A stretch of 64,000 nt of DNA, taken from positions 117,501 through 181,500 of the forward strand of contig JACEEZ010012922.1 of NCBI GenBank assembly GCA_016584305.1, given 5' to 3'. Both the position numbers and the translations under genes were made by a program. A model generated the notes under the pieces. The model saw only the letters and a list, made by a program, of their open reading frames with translations, was not told where the DNA came from and searched no databases. Of this stretch, positions 1-12,087 are shown piece by piece (the stretch's first letter is position 1; the number at the start of each line of letters is the position of its first letter). The stretch is from Chionoecetes opilio. Lineage: Eukaryota > Arthropoda > Malacostraca > Decapoda > Majidae.

Positions 1-389
1 TTGAACCTCCACACTGTGTTCCCACCATTACAAAACACACATAACATGACCTATCTATCAAGCACTAAACCTACCCCCACAAACTAGTAGTAGTTAGCCA
101 TAGATTACAGCTTTCAACTTTCCTCACAAATTCCATGCAGTTTTTCTAATTGCATGGTATCACTTTTTTTTCCGGGGCCAGTTTCGGTGGAGAAGGGTGG
201 GTGGGAGGAGCCTTCTACTTCCTACCTTTCTCTCTTTTATTAGTTAGTGTAGTGTATTTAAAAAGAAACAGTTTGAAAGGACCTATCGGTCTTTGCGTTT
301 GTTTTTCCTTGTTTTCCTTTGTATTTTGTTTTCCTCTTTCCTTTTTCCTTCTCCTTTTCTCTTTTACTGCTTTGCCCTGTTTTTCTGTT
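1..389. other. No gene recognised
   Basis: This stretch is AT-rich at the start and pyrimidine-rich at the end. Short open frames exist on both strands but their translations are low-complexity (runs of F, L, S) and match nothing I know. I see no RNA gene or repeat boundary here. Confidence 0.5.
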
Positions 390-465
390 TTTTGCTAGAA
401 GAAGAAGAGAGAGAGAGGAAAGAGGGAGGGAGAGGGAGAGGGAGAGAGAGAGAAAAAAGCCCCTG
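390..465. repeat. (GA)n purine-rich microsatellite
   Basis: Short imperfect GA/GAGG repeat lying directly upstream of a CAA-rich segment and a decayed LINE. The open frames that cross it on both strands are artefacts of the low complexity. Confidence 0.85.
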
Positions 466-640
466 CGGTAAAAAGTGCAGAGACGTGCTGAGCCCCTATA
501 CCCCCAACCGCCGACCAACACACGAAAGTGCCGAGGCAACATGGCGGGCAGCAGCAGCGACGACAACAAAAACAACATCAGCTGCAGCTCCAAAACCCAG
601 CAACAACAACAAAAACGACTACAGAGGTTGGGCCGTTAAA
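466..640 (+). repeat. CAG/CAA-rich segment, copy A
   Basis: A segment containing CAGCTGCAGC followed by CAACAACAAC and ACGACTACAG. The same order of words recurs at about 2,385-2,600, just after the LINE reverse transcriptase. The two copies therefore flank the LINE at 640-2,310. The segment could be the 3' end of an upstream LINE copy of the same family, making a head-to-tail arrangement, or a duplicated flank. Confidence 0.6.
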
Positions 641-2310
641 GGGCGGACAGGGTAAGGTCTTAAAACGGATGAGGGTAGTGTAGGAGTCTAAAAAATTATT
701 TTTTAAGTGTTTTTAAAAGGGGAGGATACAAAGACGATCTTTATGTGAACAATGTTCAAAAAGGAAACGATGAGGAGAAACTCAAAGATATTGGATAACT
801 AGGGGAAATGGGGAGGAGGGTATAGAAAAATGAAAAAATTTAAATCGCCAGGACCAGATGAAGTGTATCCCGGGATTAAAGGAAGCAAGGAGGTTGTTAG
901 TGAGTCGTTTGTGCACTTTTTGGAAACGGTTGAAAAAGGGAAAAGTGCCATATTGTGGAGGAAAGGAAAGTTTTCCCATATTTAAGAAAGGGGGACAGAG
1001 GGCTAAAGTCAAATTATCGCCGTAAATCTAACACGTGGTGGGTAAATCATTTGGAAATCTATTATTTCAAAAAAATTAGAGAGCACTTAGATAAAAATAG
1101 TTTGATCAATGAATTTACAAAATGGATTCACCAAGGGTAGGTCATGTCTCACCAATTTATTGGTTTTTATAGGAAAGTTTATGAGACGGCAGATATGATA
1201 AGGGATTATGAATAATATATCTGAACTTTTAGTAAGGCATTTGACAAAGTACCACACGAGCGACTCTTAAAAAAGGGTTTAGGGCTCATGGTATAGATGG
1301 GAAGGTTTTTCATGGATCAGAGCTTGGCTAAGTAATAGGCAACAAAGGGTTTACAATTAATGGTTCCAAATCTGAATGGGGATGGTGACAAGTGGAGTTC
1401 CACAAGGGTCTGTTTTGGGCCCATTACTATTTTTATTTACATCAACGACTTGGATAGTGGGATTAGCAGTGATATCAGCAAGTTTGCTGATGATACTAAG
1501 TTAGGTAGGATTATTGGATAAACAGTCTGACGTAAAATATTGCAGGGAGACTTAGATAAATTAACGAGTGGGCATTTCAGAGGGCAGATGGAATTTTAAT
1601 ATTGATAAATGTAGCGTTAGAATGTGGTAGAAAAAACCCTGGTAATAGATACACCATAAGCAATGTATCGCTGAAAAGATCAGAAGGTAAAAAAGATCTT
1701 GGAGTGAGGGTGAGCCCAGACCTCCGCCCTAGGAAACAATGTATTGAGGCCAGAAATAGAGCTAATAGAGTATTAGGATTCATTCCCAGAAGTGTTAAAA
1801 AGTAGAAGTGCGGAAGTTATTCTAAAGCTTTATCGGCTCTAGTCAGGCCTCCACCTAGACTTTTGCAGTTCAGTTTTGGTCTCCATATTACAGGATGGAT
1901 ATAGTGTGTTAGAAAAAGTGCGAGAAGGATGACCAAAATGATACAAGGGATGCGTAACTTTAGTTATGAGAGGAGATTGGAAGTTATTAAAATTTCACTC
2001 ACTCGAGAGACGCAGAGTAAGGGGCGATCTGATAGAAGTTTTTTAAATGGATAAAGGGGTTTAATAAAGGAGAGGTAGGAAAAGTTCTTACGGCTTTAAC
2101 CAGGGTTTGAACAAGAAGTACGGATTTAAGCTGGAAAAGCGTAGATTTAGAAGGAAATAGGGAAAAACTTGGTTCACAATAGGGTGGTGAATGAATGGAA
2201 TGGTCTCAGTAAAAAGGTAGTTAGTGCTGAGTCATTGGGAGCTTTAAAGGGGAGCTGGATAGGTTCATGGATGGGGTGAAAGGGGATGTAGGTAGTTTTA
2301 GGTGACAGGA
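640..2310 (+). pseudogene. Decayed LINE reverse transcriptase (Jockey/CR1 type)
   Basis: A non-LTR retrotransposon RT, readable only by switching frames many times. In order I see: an SPGPD-like finger motif near 845-870; a segment resembling the GDRxxxSNYRP block (988-1,030); a QxGFTKGRSCLTNLL block (1,110-1,170); SKAFDKVPHERLL (about 1,232-1,270), which carries the first catalytic Asp; SGVPQGSVLGPL (about 1,393-1,430); and the catalytic FADD box at 1,483-1,494. The thumb/connection region follows (KDLGV near 1,695 and an MTKMIQGMRN-like block at 1,930-1,960) and the C-terminal WNxLS-like block lies near 2,195. No endonuclease domain is visible, so the copy is probably 5'-truncated. The density of frame changes is too high for a working gene. 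Both decay and consensus errors in this part of the window are plausible. Jockey/CR1 assignment is from motif style, not from a search. Confidence 0.85.
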
Positions 2311-2384
2311 ACAACCAGTGTAGGCCTCGGGGCCCCTTTGTATTTTCCCTTATTTTTTTTTTTTAAAGTTCAATTTTACAGTCC

Positions 2385-2600
2385 CCCAAACCTGGATGAG
2401 AGTGCCAGTGCAGGGCGTGCTGAGGCCTTTTACACCCAACCGAGGGACCAATATCACAGGGAAACTTTCGCCCGCGGGAAAAACAGGGGCCCAGAAAGCA
2501 GCAGGACAAACAACAAAACATCAGCTGCAGCCCCCAAAAAACACCAGCAACAACAAAACAACGACTACAGCAGGAGCAGTGGCGGGAGGGATCCCCGCTC
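2385..2600 (+). repeat. CAG/CAA-rich segment, copy B (LINE 3' end)
   Basis: Matches the segment at 466-640 in word order (CAGCTGCAGC, then CAGCAACAAC, then AACGACTACAG). It sits immediately 3' of the LINE RT, so it is most simply that family's 3' untranslated region. Confidence 0.55.
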
Positions 2601-3224
2601 CCAGCTTACAGCCTGGGGCCCCGGGGGAGAGTGGTCCCCTACAGGGTTGCAAAAGGGCCCCAGGTGCAACACTTTTCCCCCCTTGCAGGACTCGGGGCCC
2701 CGTGGGGGAAGCAGAGCGCGTACGAGGACGGAGCGTCAGGTAAATCTCCTCCTCGAGGCCCCTAGGACGCCAAACCGGAGGGGGCCGCAAAGCCTTTTTG
2801 GGCCACGGGGGACACTGGGGAAACCCCCTTCACGGTTGAGGTGGATTCGGGGGCCATAAACCCACCCAGCAGGTGAAGGGGGACGGTTCCCCGGAGGGTG
2901 CCGCTCCCATCCACCTTAGTGCCTGTAAGGCTTTAACACAGTGTCGTGTCAATAGTGTTTACTTTATGACAAACAACATAGTGACAAACTTTTGAGACAA
3001 TGACACTTTGTACGTAAAAATAGTGCGTGAAAAGTGCCTGTGAGGCCCGTGACCTCAGTTTTGAAAACATTAAAATTTTTATTTTTATCCAAATTAAGGC
3101 ATAGCTTTCAGATAGATGCCCCCGGGAAACAGGGGACATTTTTAGTTCGCCCCCCAGCCTTAAAACACCCTTTTTGCTATTTTTTAGCCCCTTTGTTACT
3201 ATGTAAATTTTGGTTTAAAAATTT
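2600..3224. other. No gene recognised; GC-rich then AT-rich
   Basis: GC-rich up to about 2,900 with scattered CpG, then AT-rich with several near-repeats of ATAGTG/GTGACA (2,940-3,030). It ends in poly(A) that runs into the following GA tract. No coding homology seen. Confidence 0.5.
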
Positions 3225-3510
3225 AAAAAAAAAAAAAAAAAAAAAAGAGAGAGAGGGGAAAAGGGGAAAAGAGAGAGAGGAGGAGAGGAGAGAAGGGAAG
3301 AGAGGGGAAGAGAGAGAGGAGAGGAGAGGAGGGGAGAGAGGAGAGAGAGGGAGAGAGAGGAGAAGGGGAAGAGAGGGGAGAGAGAGTGAAAAGAGAGAGA
3401 CGAGAGCAAAGGAGAGAGAGAAAAGAGAGAGAGAGAGATGAGGAGAGAGAGGGAAAAGGGGGAGAGAGGGGAAGGAGAGAGGCGAGAAAAGAGAGAGAGA
3501 GAGAAAAAGA
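3225..3510. repeat. Long (GA)n/(GGA)n purine tract
   Basis: About 285 bases of nearly pure purine on the plus strand, starting with poly(A) and continuing as imperfect GA, GGA and GAAA units. The open frames across it on both strands are low-complexity artefacts. Confidence 0.95.
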
Positions 3511-3899
3511 TAACCTCATCTTTGATAAAAAAAACCCAAAAATAAAAGGAATAGCCATGACCCCAAGCCCGGGAATTTTGGGATATGGTCCCCCCCCGGG
3601 GTGACTAATTCTTTGGGTTTTTTAGCTTGTACATGTCTCTATTTTATGTTTGATATGATAGCCCTTCCCAAAATGGTAGCTTAATGGTATTATAAACCTT
3701 CTTGAATAGACCCCACCCAACCGAAAATTTAAAAAAAAATTTTTAAAGTAAAATTGGGGGGACAGGAATGCCAAAAATGTACAAAAAGGGGAATATAGAA
3801 ATTTGGTCACTTTTTAATAAAAGCCCTTTTTAAAATACACACAAAGCATGCCAGGGGGCTTGTACTTACTATTAGGGCCCAAATTTAATCCCCCTCAAT

Positions 3900-6800
3900 A
3901 CATCTACGCAGACTGGGAAATTTGATGTTGTGCTCCCCGGGGCTCTTCTTAAATAGCCTTTTTTGGCATTCGGGAAAACCGCAATGCCTTTACCCCTTCA
4001 GGCCTTTGCTGAGGCAAGTCCCATTGGGATTTCCCGAAAAGACCCCCACAACTTGCGGGACAGTAGCTCCCAAAACCCGCTTTGGTGCTGGGAGCCTCGC
4101 ATCCAGTTGACAGAAAGGGTTTTGCCTTCCTCATCTGTCCCCAGCCGCAGTCTTTTGGGGTTTCGCAACAAATGGCTGGCTCTCCCAATTTTCCCCCTCC
4201 AGATGCGCGGGGGTAGTTTGAAACGTAGTGCACCCATGAAGGGGCCCAGTCCTACAAGGGGATTTGATTTGACTCCCCCCTCCACTTTCCGCACGAAAAA
4301 GCTCAAAACCCGAAGTTTGGGTTAAACTCATTTGTGTGGGTAGATGGCGGGTAAATGGGCAGGTTTTTCCCTGTAGTTTCCCAAAGAGTTCAGGGGGAAA
4401 ATTCCCATGAGCCCCCAAAAATTCGGGGGAAAGAAACCTGGTATGTTTGTCCATCTTCACCTGTTTGAGGGTCGTAAATTTTCCCCCCGGGGCCAGGAAT
4501 CCCACTGAGGGGATCACAGCCGGAAAAGGGCCCATGCTCCCAAAATCAATAAATTTCCACAGGGCCTCCCCAGTGTACGGCTCAGTGTGGTGATATCCGG
4601 GGAAATCTTGCCGGTTCTTCGCCCCGCACTTCGGGAAAACGGGTTGGGATGGGATTTTGTGGCACATGCCCAGACACAGGACCTGACGTCGTACCTCGCA
4701 GTGATGTAAACGGGACTTGTCCCCAGTTTTTCCCCGCATGAATTTGCATGGAGAAGGAGGCGTGTGTTTTGGTTTCTTTTGGATTTTGATTAAGCTCAAG
4801 AGCCTTTTCCCACTGCTTTGGTGATCTTAAAACCCAGGTGTCAATGTGAAATAAAGCTCCTTCCCTCGAGCTTCTCCCTGTGCTGGGGTTTTTTTCATTT
4901 TTTCCCCAGGAACTAAAGAGATTTGCCTTTTTGGAGGAACTACGGGGAACTTTCTCCACTGGGGGTGTTGTGCCCGGGTTTTGAATGTTTTAAAATGGAC
5001 CCCTGTGTTGCACTTCTTTTGGTGTTCTGCATCTTTGATGGATGTCCCCTTGTGGGGACGAAAAACCCACAACATCAATGGCCTGCCCTTACCCACCCTC
5101 ATGGAAAACGTGACTCAGGTGTGCCAAAAAGCTGTAAAAAAAGTGTTTCGTTTCCCTTCAGTTTCTGGACCAGGCTCATCCCACAATTATGGTAGCAGAG
5201 GGCTGGGGATCACCTTTGAAGGAGAAACATTCCTCTCCAACCCCCTTTTGAAAAGGGCACCCTTTGTTGGTTTCGGAGGGGACCCACCCCGGGGGAAATT
5301 TGCCCTTTCCCAAAGGCCCCAGGGGATGACCCAAAGGGGACACCCCACTAAATTTGGAGCTTTTGTTCTAGAACCCAAGGATCATTGGCCAAATAGGTTC
5401 CTTTTCACCTTCAAGATAGCCCCCTTTGGGGCAGGGCCTTTGGGGAGCGTGGTTCATTCTGAGGTTAGGAACGTTTCATTTTCGTTTCGTCATCGTGTCA
5501 TGAAATTTTATATTTGGGCGTACGGTCTCCAGGGTCTTCCTTGAAGGCTTAAATTGCATCCCTCCCTATTCTGTGGGGCCCTGGGGAAGGTTTTTGGCAA
5601 CTTCGGGGTGGTGCTGTAGTCGCATTTGAAAAACTGACAAGATCCCCTTGCTCTGCTTTGAAGGGGTTAAAACCAGCGGGTTTCTCCACATTTGAACTAA
5701 AGTTTGGGCCCTGGGATCATTTTTTCAACCCGGGCCCAATTTTTAGGTCTGGGTGGTTAAAGTCAGTATTTTTTGGGCCAAATACCAGGGCCCTGAGCTC
5801 CCTCAAGTACTGCTGCGTATCCGTTTGTAAGGTATTACCGGCGACACCCTCCACCTTCAGGCTGAAGCCTTTTGTCCCCCCTGGGTCTGGGTGTCTTTGG
5901 GATCGCTCTTCGAGGGTTGGTCCACAGGAATCCTTTAAAAAAGGGTTTCCCTTGCTACCGATTTTGGACCAAAAAAGCCACCTTGCATGAAGTGTTCATG
6001 GACCCCCTTGGGTGTTTCAATGGCAGTCGGCCCCATCATGGCATAGTAGTAGGTCAGGAATCGGGAAGCCCCTTGTCATAGGCAAAACCCCAAGGTATAT
6101 CTGTCGGACCCCCTAGGTGAAGCACCCAAATTTGCCTTCTCTGGAGGCTCAAAACCAGGTCCAGTTTGATTTTCAACCATGTCCAGGTAGCATCCAGAAT
6201 GTTTGAGAGGTTGTGTTCATCTCTTAGGGTTCAAGATAAATTTGGAAAGAGTTTCGGGAAATATTTTGTGCTTTGTTTCACTTTCCATCAGCTCTTAAAA
6301 GGCCCGGCCCACATTGCTGGGGAAAAGCTGTTGATGTTCTTCAGTTTTCCCAGCCAGATGGTGAAATGCCCCTAAATTTTGGGTTTCCCTTTAGCCTGGA
6401 AGGAAGTTTTCCATGCAAGCCCATCAGGCTTAAAACACGGTTTGGGCAAGTCTCACTGCTTGTTGTACCTCCGGCCGCCCATAACCCCTGAAACTGATCC
6501 TTCTGGGGATGACACCTGTTTCCACACACAGATCTCTAAGCCCCTGAACCCTAAAACCCTCTTCCCTATGGGGGGAGGGAAAGATTGCAGATTGTGGGGA
6601 AAGGGACCCCCCTCCGGATGAAATTTTTCTTGAACTTCTCTTTTTTCCAGAGAACCCGGCAGTTTTGGGGCATAGGGCTTGATCAAACACGCACACAATC
6701 TTTTAAGCTTTTAAGGAGCAGATGGCTTTGGGGTTTGCCCCCAAGACTTCTTTAAGGGGTGGACTTTTCTGTTGCGGGAGCTTTGATAGTGGGGCGGGTA

Positions 6801-7300
6801 GCAACAGGGGTCCTGGCCCCCTTTGCAATGTCTTGCGGATTTTGATGTTCCCCCAAATCCAAACTGCGGGAGGGGACTGGTTCTCATGGTCTGACATTCG
6901 AGTAAAGGGAAGGGCCAGATAGGGTTTTTGGTCTTTGAAAACCTGGACCTTTTGGTAGTGTCGACATACGCAGTTTTAAAACCCTGGGGGGCCCCCTGCC
7001 CCGCCCAAAATTGTATTTTGGCAGAATTGAGGCGGTCAGAGTGATGCTTCTTATTTTGGGATTTGGTAATCTCTGGCGGCCCCTTCTCGGCAAGAGCTGA
7101 AAAACCGGGAAAAGGGAAAAGGGCAATGCCAGGGAATTCTGTGAGAAGTCCCTGTCCATTTGGGGTTTTCTTTTCAAGTCGGTCGATTTTATCCCAGGCC
7201 GGGGGTTGTGAAACCCAGGGTAGATTTTGTTGGCGGGGAATGTTTTCCTTTGAACATTCCAGTTTTGGGAAATACAAAGGGCGTATCGATCTCCTCAAAC
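3900..7300 (-). pseudogene. Possible decayed LTR-retroelement polyprotein
   Basis: The minus strand has several overlapping, frame-shifting stretches that look coding-like. The best part is about 4,640-4,430, where I read an EPYTGEALWKFIDF-like segment, then GPFPA, then MDKHTRF. This resembles the start of a Ty3/gypsy or BEL/Pao integrase core (xxDFxGPLP then MDKxTRF). About 4,960-4,900 has CNTG...HPQWRKFP, which could be the tail of an integrase zinc finger. About 4,020-3,930 could be the integrase C-terminal part. Upstream on the same strand (5,100-7,300) coding-like text continues but I cannot identify RT or RNase H motifs in it. The family assignment is weak. Frame changes occur every 50-150 bases. 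Confidence 0.3.
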
Positions 7301-9718
7301 TTTGAGTAGGACACCCCAGTGGCCAAGACGATTCAGGGGGTTGGGTTTCAGTTCTGTTTTCCCCTGAAAAACATTTTTACAGCATTGGACAGCAGTACGT
7401 GCCTTGGGGGGGCTTTGTCTTTCCCCTTTGGGAACAGCAAAAAGGGCCAAGTCACCCGCCGAAGGATTTTGGCAAGACGTTTACTCTTTTAGGGGAGTTG
7501 ACACTCACACTCTCCTGTCCCGCAGGATGTGCAGGGGAATTTTGTGGGCTGTGCGGAAAAACATCTGATTTTGTATTTGGGAGGCCCCTGGCTGACTCAC
7601 ATCTTTCTTTTTGATCTCATTCCTCAGCTGCCTTCCTTTCTTTGGTTAAGATATCTTTAGGTTAGCTGCTCTTGCTCTTGACAGATCTTTTTTCATTTTT
7701 TTGGGGTTTCTTGTCGGGCAAAGGGGTCCATGAGAGGGTGGGGATGATTAGGGAAGGGTTTCCCTTTTTCATCTGGGAAAAAAGCGTAGTGTTCCCAAAA
7801 CCCGGGTTTTAATCTTCGGCGAAAATGTTTTTTTGCGGGGTTTTAGTTGGATAAACCACCGGGGGGCACAGGGATTCCCCTCAAGCCTAGATGTGAGGTT
7901 TATCATAGGCCCAGTACCTCTGGGTTGGGGAAAAAATTCATCCTTTTATATACAAGAAGGGTTCCTTTGAGGGTTCTATCTCAGCCCCCTTCTTTGCGTG
8001 TCCCTCGGGTTTCTTTTGATTTTCACCGCACCAGACCTGGCGGCCGCTGGGGGAAACCCTTTTTTGTGAAAAAGTTTGAGCACGAAATTGGGGTTTGTGA
8101 CCCCCCCTGCAGCAACAAAAGGGCTTTTGGGAAGTAAACCAAGGATTCTTTTGTTTAGTTTCTTGTTTTCTGCTCTGCGGAAATTTCTAAACTGCCGGGA
8201 GCTCAAACACACGGAAAGAGTGGCTTTCCCTTTTCTTTTTCGCTTTCATTTTGTACTTTCTTGGACTTTTTCGGAAAAAGAGAAATACTTTTTGGGAACA
8301 CCCCCCGTATAAAGGGCCCCTTGATGCCCCCCTCCCGGGGTCGGGCGCTTTTCTGATTCTATCTTGGGCCCCTTTGGGAAGGATAGAATCCCGTGATTTC
8401 TTCATTGTTTTAAAAAGACTACGGAACCAAAATTTTTGGGGGGAAAAAGGGATGTGTGGTATTCCTCCTTTCTTCAAGGCCCCCTTTGGGTGCTTCCAGG
8501 GGCGGATTTTGCGCCTTTATCTCTGCGCCCTTTAAACAAAAGGTTCCAGGAGCCCAAAAACTTTTGGTGGGCACCGAGGATCGCTGTCATCATCAGAGAG
8601 TGGAGAACAGCGATCCGTGCTTCTTTCCCCGCGAGGTTGCCCTCATGCCCTCAGAAAAGTCAGAAAACCCCTGCAAAAAAAAAAAATCACCAAAAAACAT
8701 TCCCTGAACAAACAAAAAAACACATTTTCTGGAAAAACCCTTTACCTATTGTTTGTCCTTCCCAAAAAAAATTATCCCCCCAAAAATCACAAAAAAATAA
8801 CCCAAAAATGAAAATTTAAACCCCCAAATATGGGGGAAAAATTTAAAAATACATCGAATAAATCTTGTAGAGAATCAAATTAGTAAAGAGCTGGTTTGAA
8901 TTATTTTTCAATTTTTTCCCATATTTTGGGGGTTTTTTCAGATTTATGGGAAAATACCCCAAAAATTTAATTTTTTTTTGGGGTTTAAAACCCAAAAAAA
9001 TGAGAAAATTTTGAAAAAAACCTAGGAACAACCTGGAGAGAATTCAAATTCTACATTAGGTGTCCAAAGTTTCGCAACGATCCCTGTTTATTGATTTTTT
9101 AAAAAAATGAGGAAAAAACCCCCGAAACGGGCACGCTGAAAATCTTTTTTTATGGGTAAACACCCCCATTTCATCAAAAAATCAGACAAGCTACCAGTGC
9201 GGGGGAAGGGGTATCATATCTAAGTATTTTCAGTTTACTCAAAAAACAAATTTTAGTACCAAATTTGTGTTTTGTCACCCCAAAGGGGGTAAAAATATCT
9301 TGGGCCCTGGCTATGGAATAATAGACGAGTTTTTACTTTCTCCTCCAAAACCCAAAAACACCACAAACAAACACACACACAAAACACACCCCACACTAAT
9401 TTTTTTTTCCCCTCCCTTTTCCCTTTTCCTTTTTATCCTCCCCCTCTCCCCTGGGCTTTACAACCCCCCCCTCGCACTTTGCGCCTCGGGCCCGCCGAGC
9501 AACTCAAGACACAAACTTTTAGGAGCTCGCTTTTTTTTTGGTTTTCAATTTTTAAAATTTTTGAATTTCCGGGGCATCCTTTTCTTTCCCCAGCCTTTTG
9601 GGGAAAAAAGGGGGGAAAAAGAGGTAACTGTAAGACCCCTTTTTTCTTTTTTTCCCATTGTAAGCGCACAAAAAAAACTTTTAAAATAAACCCCATTGTC
9701 AATAAGACTCAATAAAAA
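7300..9718. other. No gene recognised; homopolymer-rich sequence
   Basis: Mixed composition with many runs of four or more identical bases. 8,640-9,120 is very AT-rich. A minus-strand stretch around 8,200-8,080 (a QFRNFRRAENKKLNKRI-like segment) looks as if it could once have been coding, but I do not recognise it. It may belong to the same decayed element as 3.9-7.3 kb. Confidence 0.4.
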
Positions 9719-9815
9719 TGTTCTCTCTTCTCTCTCTCTCCCCTTCCCCTTCTCCCTCTCTTTTTCTCTTCTCTCTTCTCTCTCTCTCTCTTCTCTCTCT
9801 CTCCTCTCTCTCAAA
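9719..9815. repeat. (CT)n microsatellite
   Basis: Pyrimidine tract of CT, TTCT and CCCT units. A short (CA)n lies at 9,973-9,990. Confidence 0.9.
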
Positions 9816-10619
9816 ACCACACACACACCTGGGTTATCATTTTAGTTGGGCCCCTTTTCACAAAAAAATAAGAAAAGGCCCAAAAATCACCAAACATTTT
9901 TATTTTTCTGACAGTCAGCTTTGATAAAGTTTGGGGATTTTAAAAACAAGCCATTATTTTTTTGGGTACCCCACACACACACACACACACAAAAATTCTA
10001 CGCACACTATATATATAATAAATTTTTTTTTTTCTCATAGGGAAAAGAGGTTTTTAGCAGTCGAACATTCTCCTTTTTTGAGCCTTTTTTTTGCACGGAT
10101 TTTATTTGGGCCCTACAATTTTCTTTCGGGTTTTCTGATAAGTTATTCAGGGTTGTCCCCAAAGGATTTGAAACATTTCGGAAAAATATCAGTTTCCCTC
10201 CTCAGGCTTTATCTTTAATGTGAAGGCAAGGGGGGGGCAGATTAAATAGGCAATTTGACGGATCAAAAAAAAAGGGGGGGTGGGCGGGGCAAAAGGGTAA
10301 GCCCGGGAGCCAATTTGGGTTTTTTCTCTTTTCCTATAGCCCCCTATATAGTAGATAATTTCATAGCAGAAAAATGGGAACCTGCAGGCAAGATTGACAA
10401 AGGGTGAAAATAACTGGGGCTTTACAACTCGAAATTTTATCACTGTAAAGGGTAACAAAGCAAGAAATAAAATAATATATAAAAACACCTTAAAAACAAC
10501 AAACCTGGGCATAGCAAATAAATAAAAACCAAAAATTTTTAAACAGCCCGAGGAAAACAATTACAATATACACAAAATTTTAAATTTCCCCATTATATTA
10601 GGGTATTTTTCCCTAAAAA

Positions 10620-11800
10620 ATTCAAAAATGCCAAAAAAACCTTATACCTAAAGCAAATAAGAAAGTAAAGACCCCAAACAATTATGACCCATTTTATTTT
10701 TTTAGGTCCCAGGGAAAAATTTTTGAAAAAATAATTTAAAAAAAGGGGTTAGAAAAAACCCAGAAAAATAACAATTCTCCCGGAAACAACAGATGGTTTT
10801 TTGGTATCAGGGGTACAGACAGCCTTGGCCCGGACAACAGAAAAAAATAGCTTTAAGCTTTTAGCCCGCAAAAAAAATGCACTTAGTTTTTTCGGAACCC
10901 TATTTAAAAAACCTTTGATAAAGTTGGCAAATGGGCCCAAAATAAAGTTTTAACAACAGGATTGCCCGAAATCATTAAACCAAAATAATTTTCACTTTTT
11001 GGAAAACAGAACCCGCAGCATAACTATAAATAAAAATGGGAATATATTTAGGATTAGAAAACGGAAATGCCTCAGGGGGGGCTCCCTTTCAACCCACCCC
11101 TTTCTCACTCTACACATCAGACATTCCCGCACCTTCAGTAGGGTGTAATAAAAATTTTATATCCGATGATAAACCCTCAAATTATTTCACAAACCAAAAA
11201 TCAAGAAAAATTAAAGCTGCGAAGGTGGTAAGAAAAAATAGAAAAGAATCAACAATTATGAAAATTAAAAGGTTTAAACCCAAAAGAAATCATCAAAATT
11301 TAAAATTATCCCAAGGGGAGTTAGGAAAAAAATACCCATAAGTATAGAGGGAAAAGTTTTTCCTCAAATCCAGCGAAGGCTAAAAAACTAGGACTAAATT
11401 TCAACAGAAGAGGTATTTTTAACAAGTAAAAAAATAAAAAAAAATTAAAAACAGGAGAAACACTAACAACTTTAAAAAGATTTTCAGGAACCTACTAATA
11501 TTAAACTACATTTAAAAAAGCATGTATCCACCAATGTGGCAATCCCAAATATACATAAAAATTATTTCCCAAAACAAAACTATGCTATCACTCCCAAAAA
11601 ATTTTAAAATAAAGCCTTAAAATAACGTCCAGACCAAATTTTATCATTTCCAAATTTTAAAGCAACAAATATAGCCATTAACGGGGGTAATCAAAAAAAA
11701 ACGTCGTCAAATTTTTTTATCCCGTCCCGCCCTTTTAAATAATCCCCAATCAAAATCGGGAAAATTTCCCCAGTTTTCAAAAAAGCTCTCAAGTTTTGCA
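10620..11800 (+). pseudogene. Decayed LINE reverse transcriptase (Nimb/Jockey-like)
   Basis: AT-rich remnant of a second, different LINE RT. By switching frames I read: NYDP...RSQGKIFEKII (finger; 10,680-10,735); an RGTDSLG-like block (10,808-10,835); an AFDKVWxxG-like block carrying the first catalytic Asp (10,910-10,935); a TPLSPTLFTLYTSDIP-like block (11,090-11,130); a damaged YADD position around 11,155-11,175; and a C-terminal LGLNFNRRG...LKTGETLTTLKRFSG block (11,385-11,495). The TSDIP and LNFNxRG wording resembles the Nimb group of the I/Jockey superfamily as I remember it. No endonuclease is recognisable. The copy is inactive. Confidence 0.55.
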
Positions 11801-12087
11801 GACGCCAGGCTCAGGTCGGGGAGTAGCATTAGGGAGGATCATTTCCCCCGCTGAAACAGAGAAGGGGCCCCGGTTTAAAAAGAGTAAATACAGGGGGTAA
11901 CACGAGGTTTTTGCAAAGTTGTAAAGGATAGACCGAATTTTTCTAAGAACAAAAGCTCTATACCCAATGCTTTTGAACTTTCCTTTTTCGTGAAAAGGGG
12001 GTGAGAAAAAATTACCGCGGCCGTTAAAGAAAATAAAGGCTGCGGGGAGGCAGGAGGATGTAAAAGATGTGCAATCGCCCCGGGATG

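Noticed and set aside
3034..3604. Long open frames on both strands across the GA tract
   Set aside because: Composition is almost pure purine and translations are R/E/K/G or S/L/F strings, so the absence of stops is a compositional effect.
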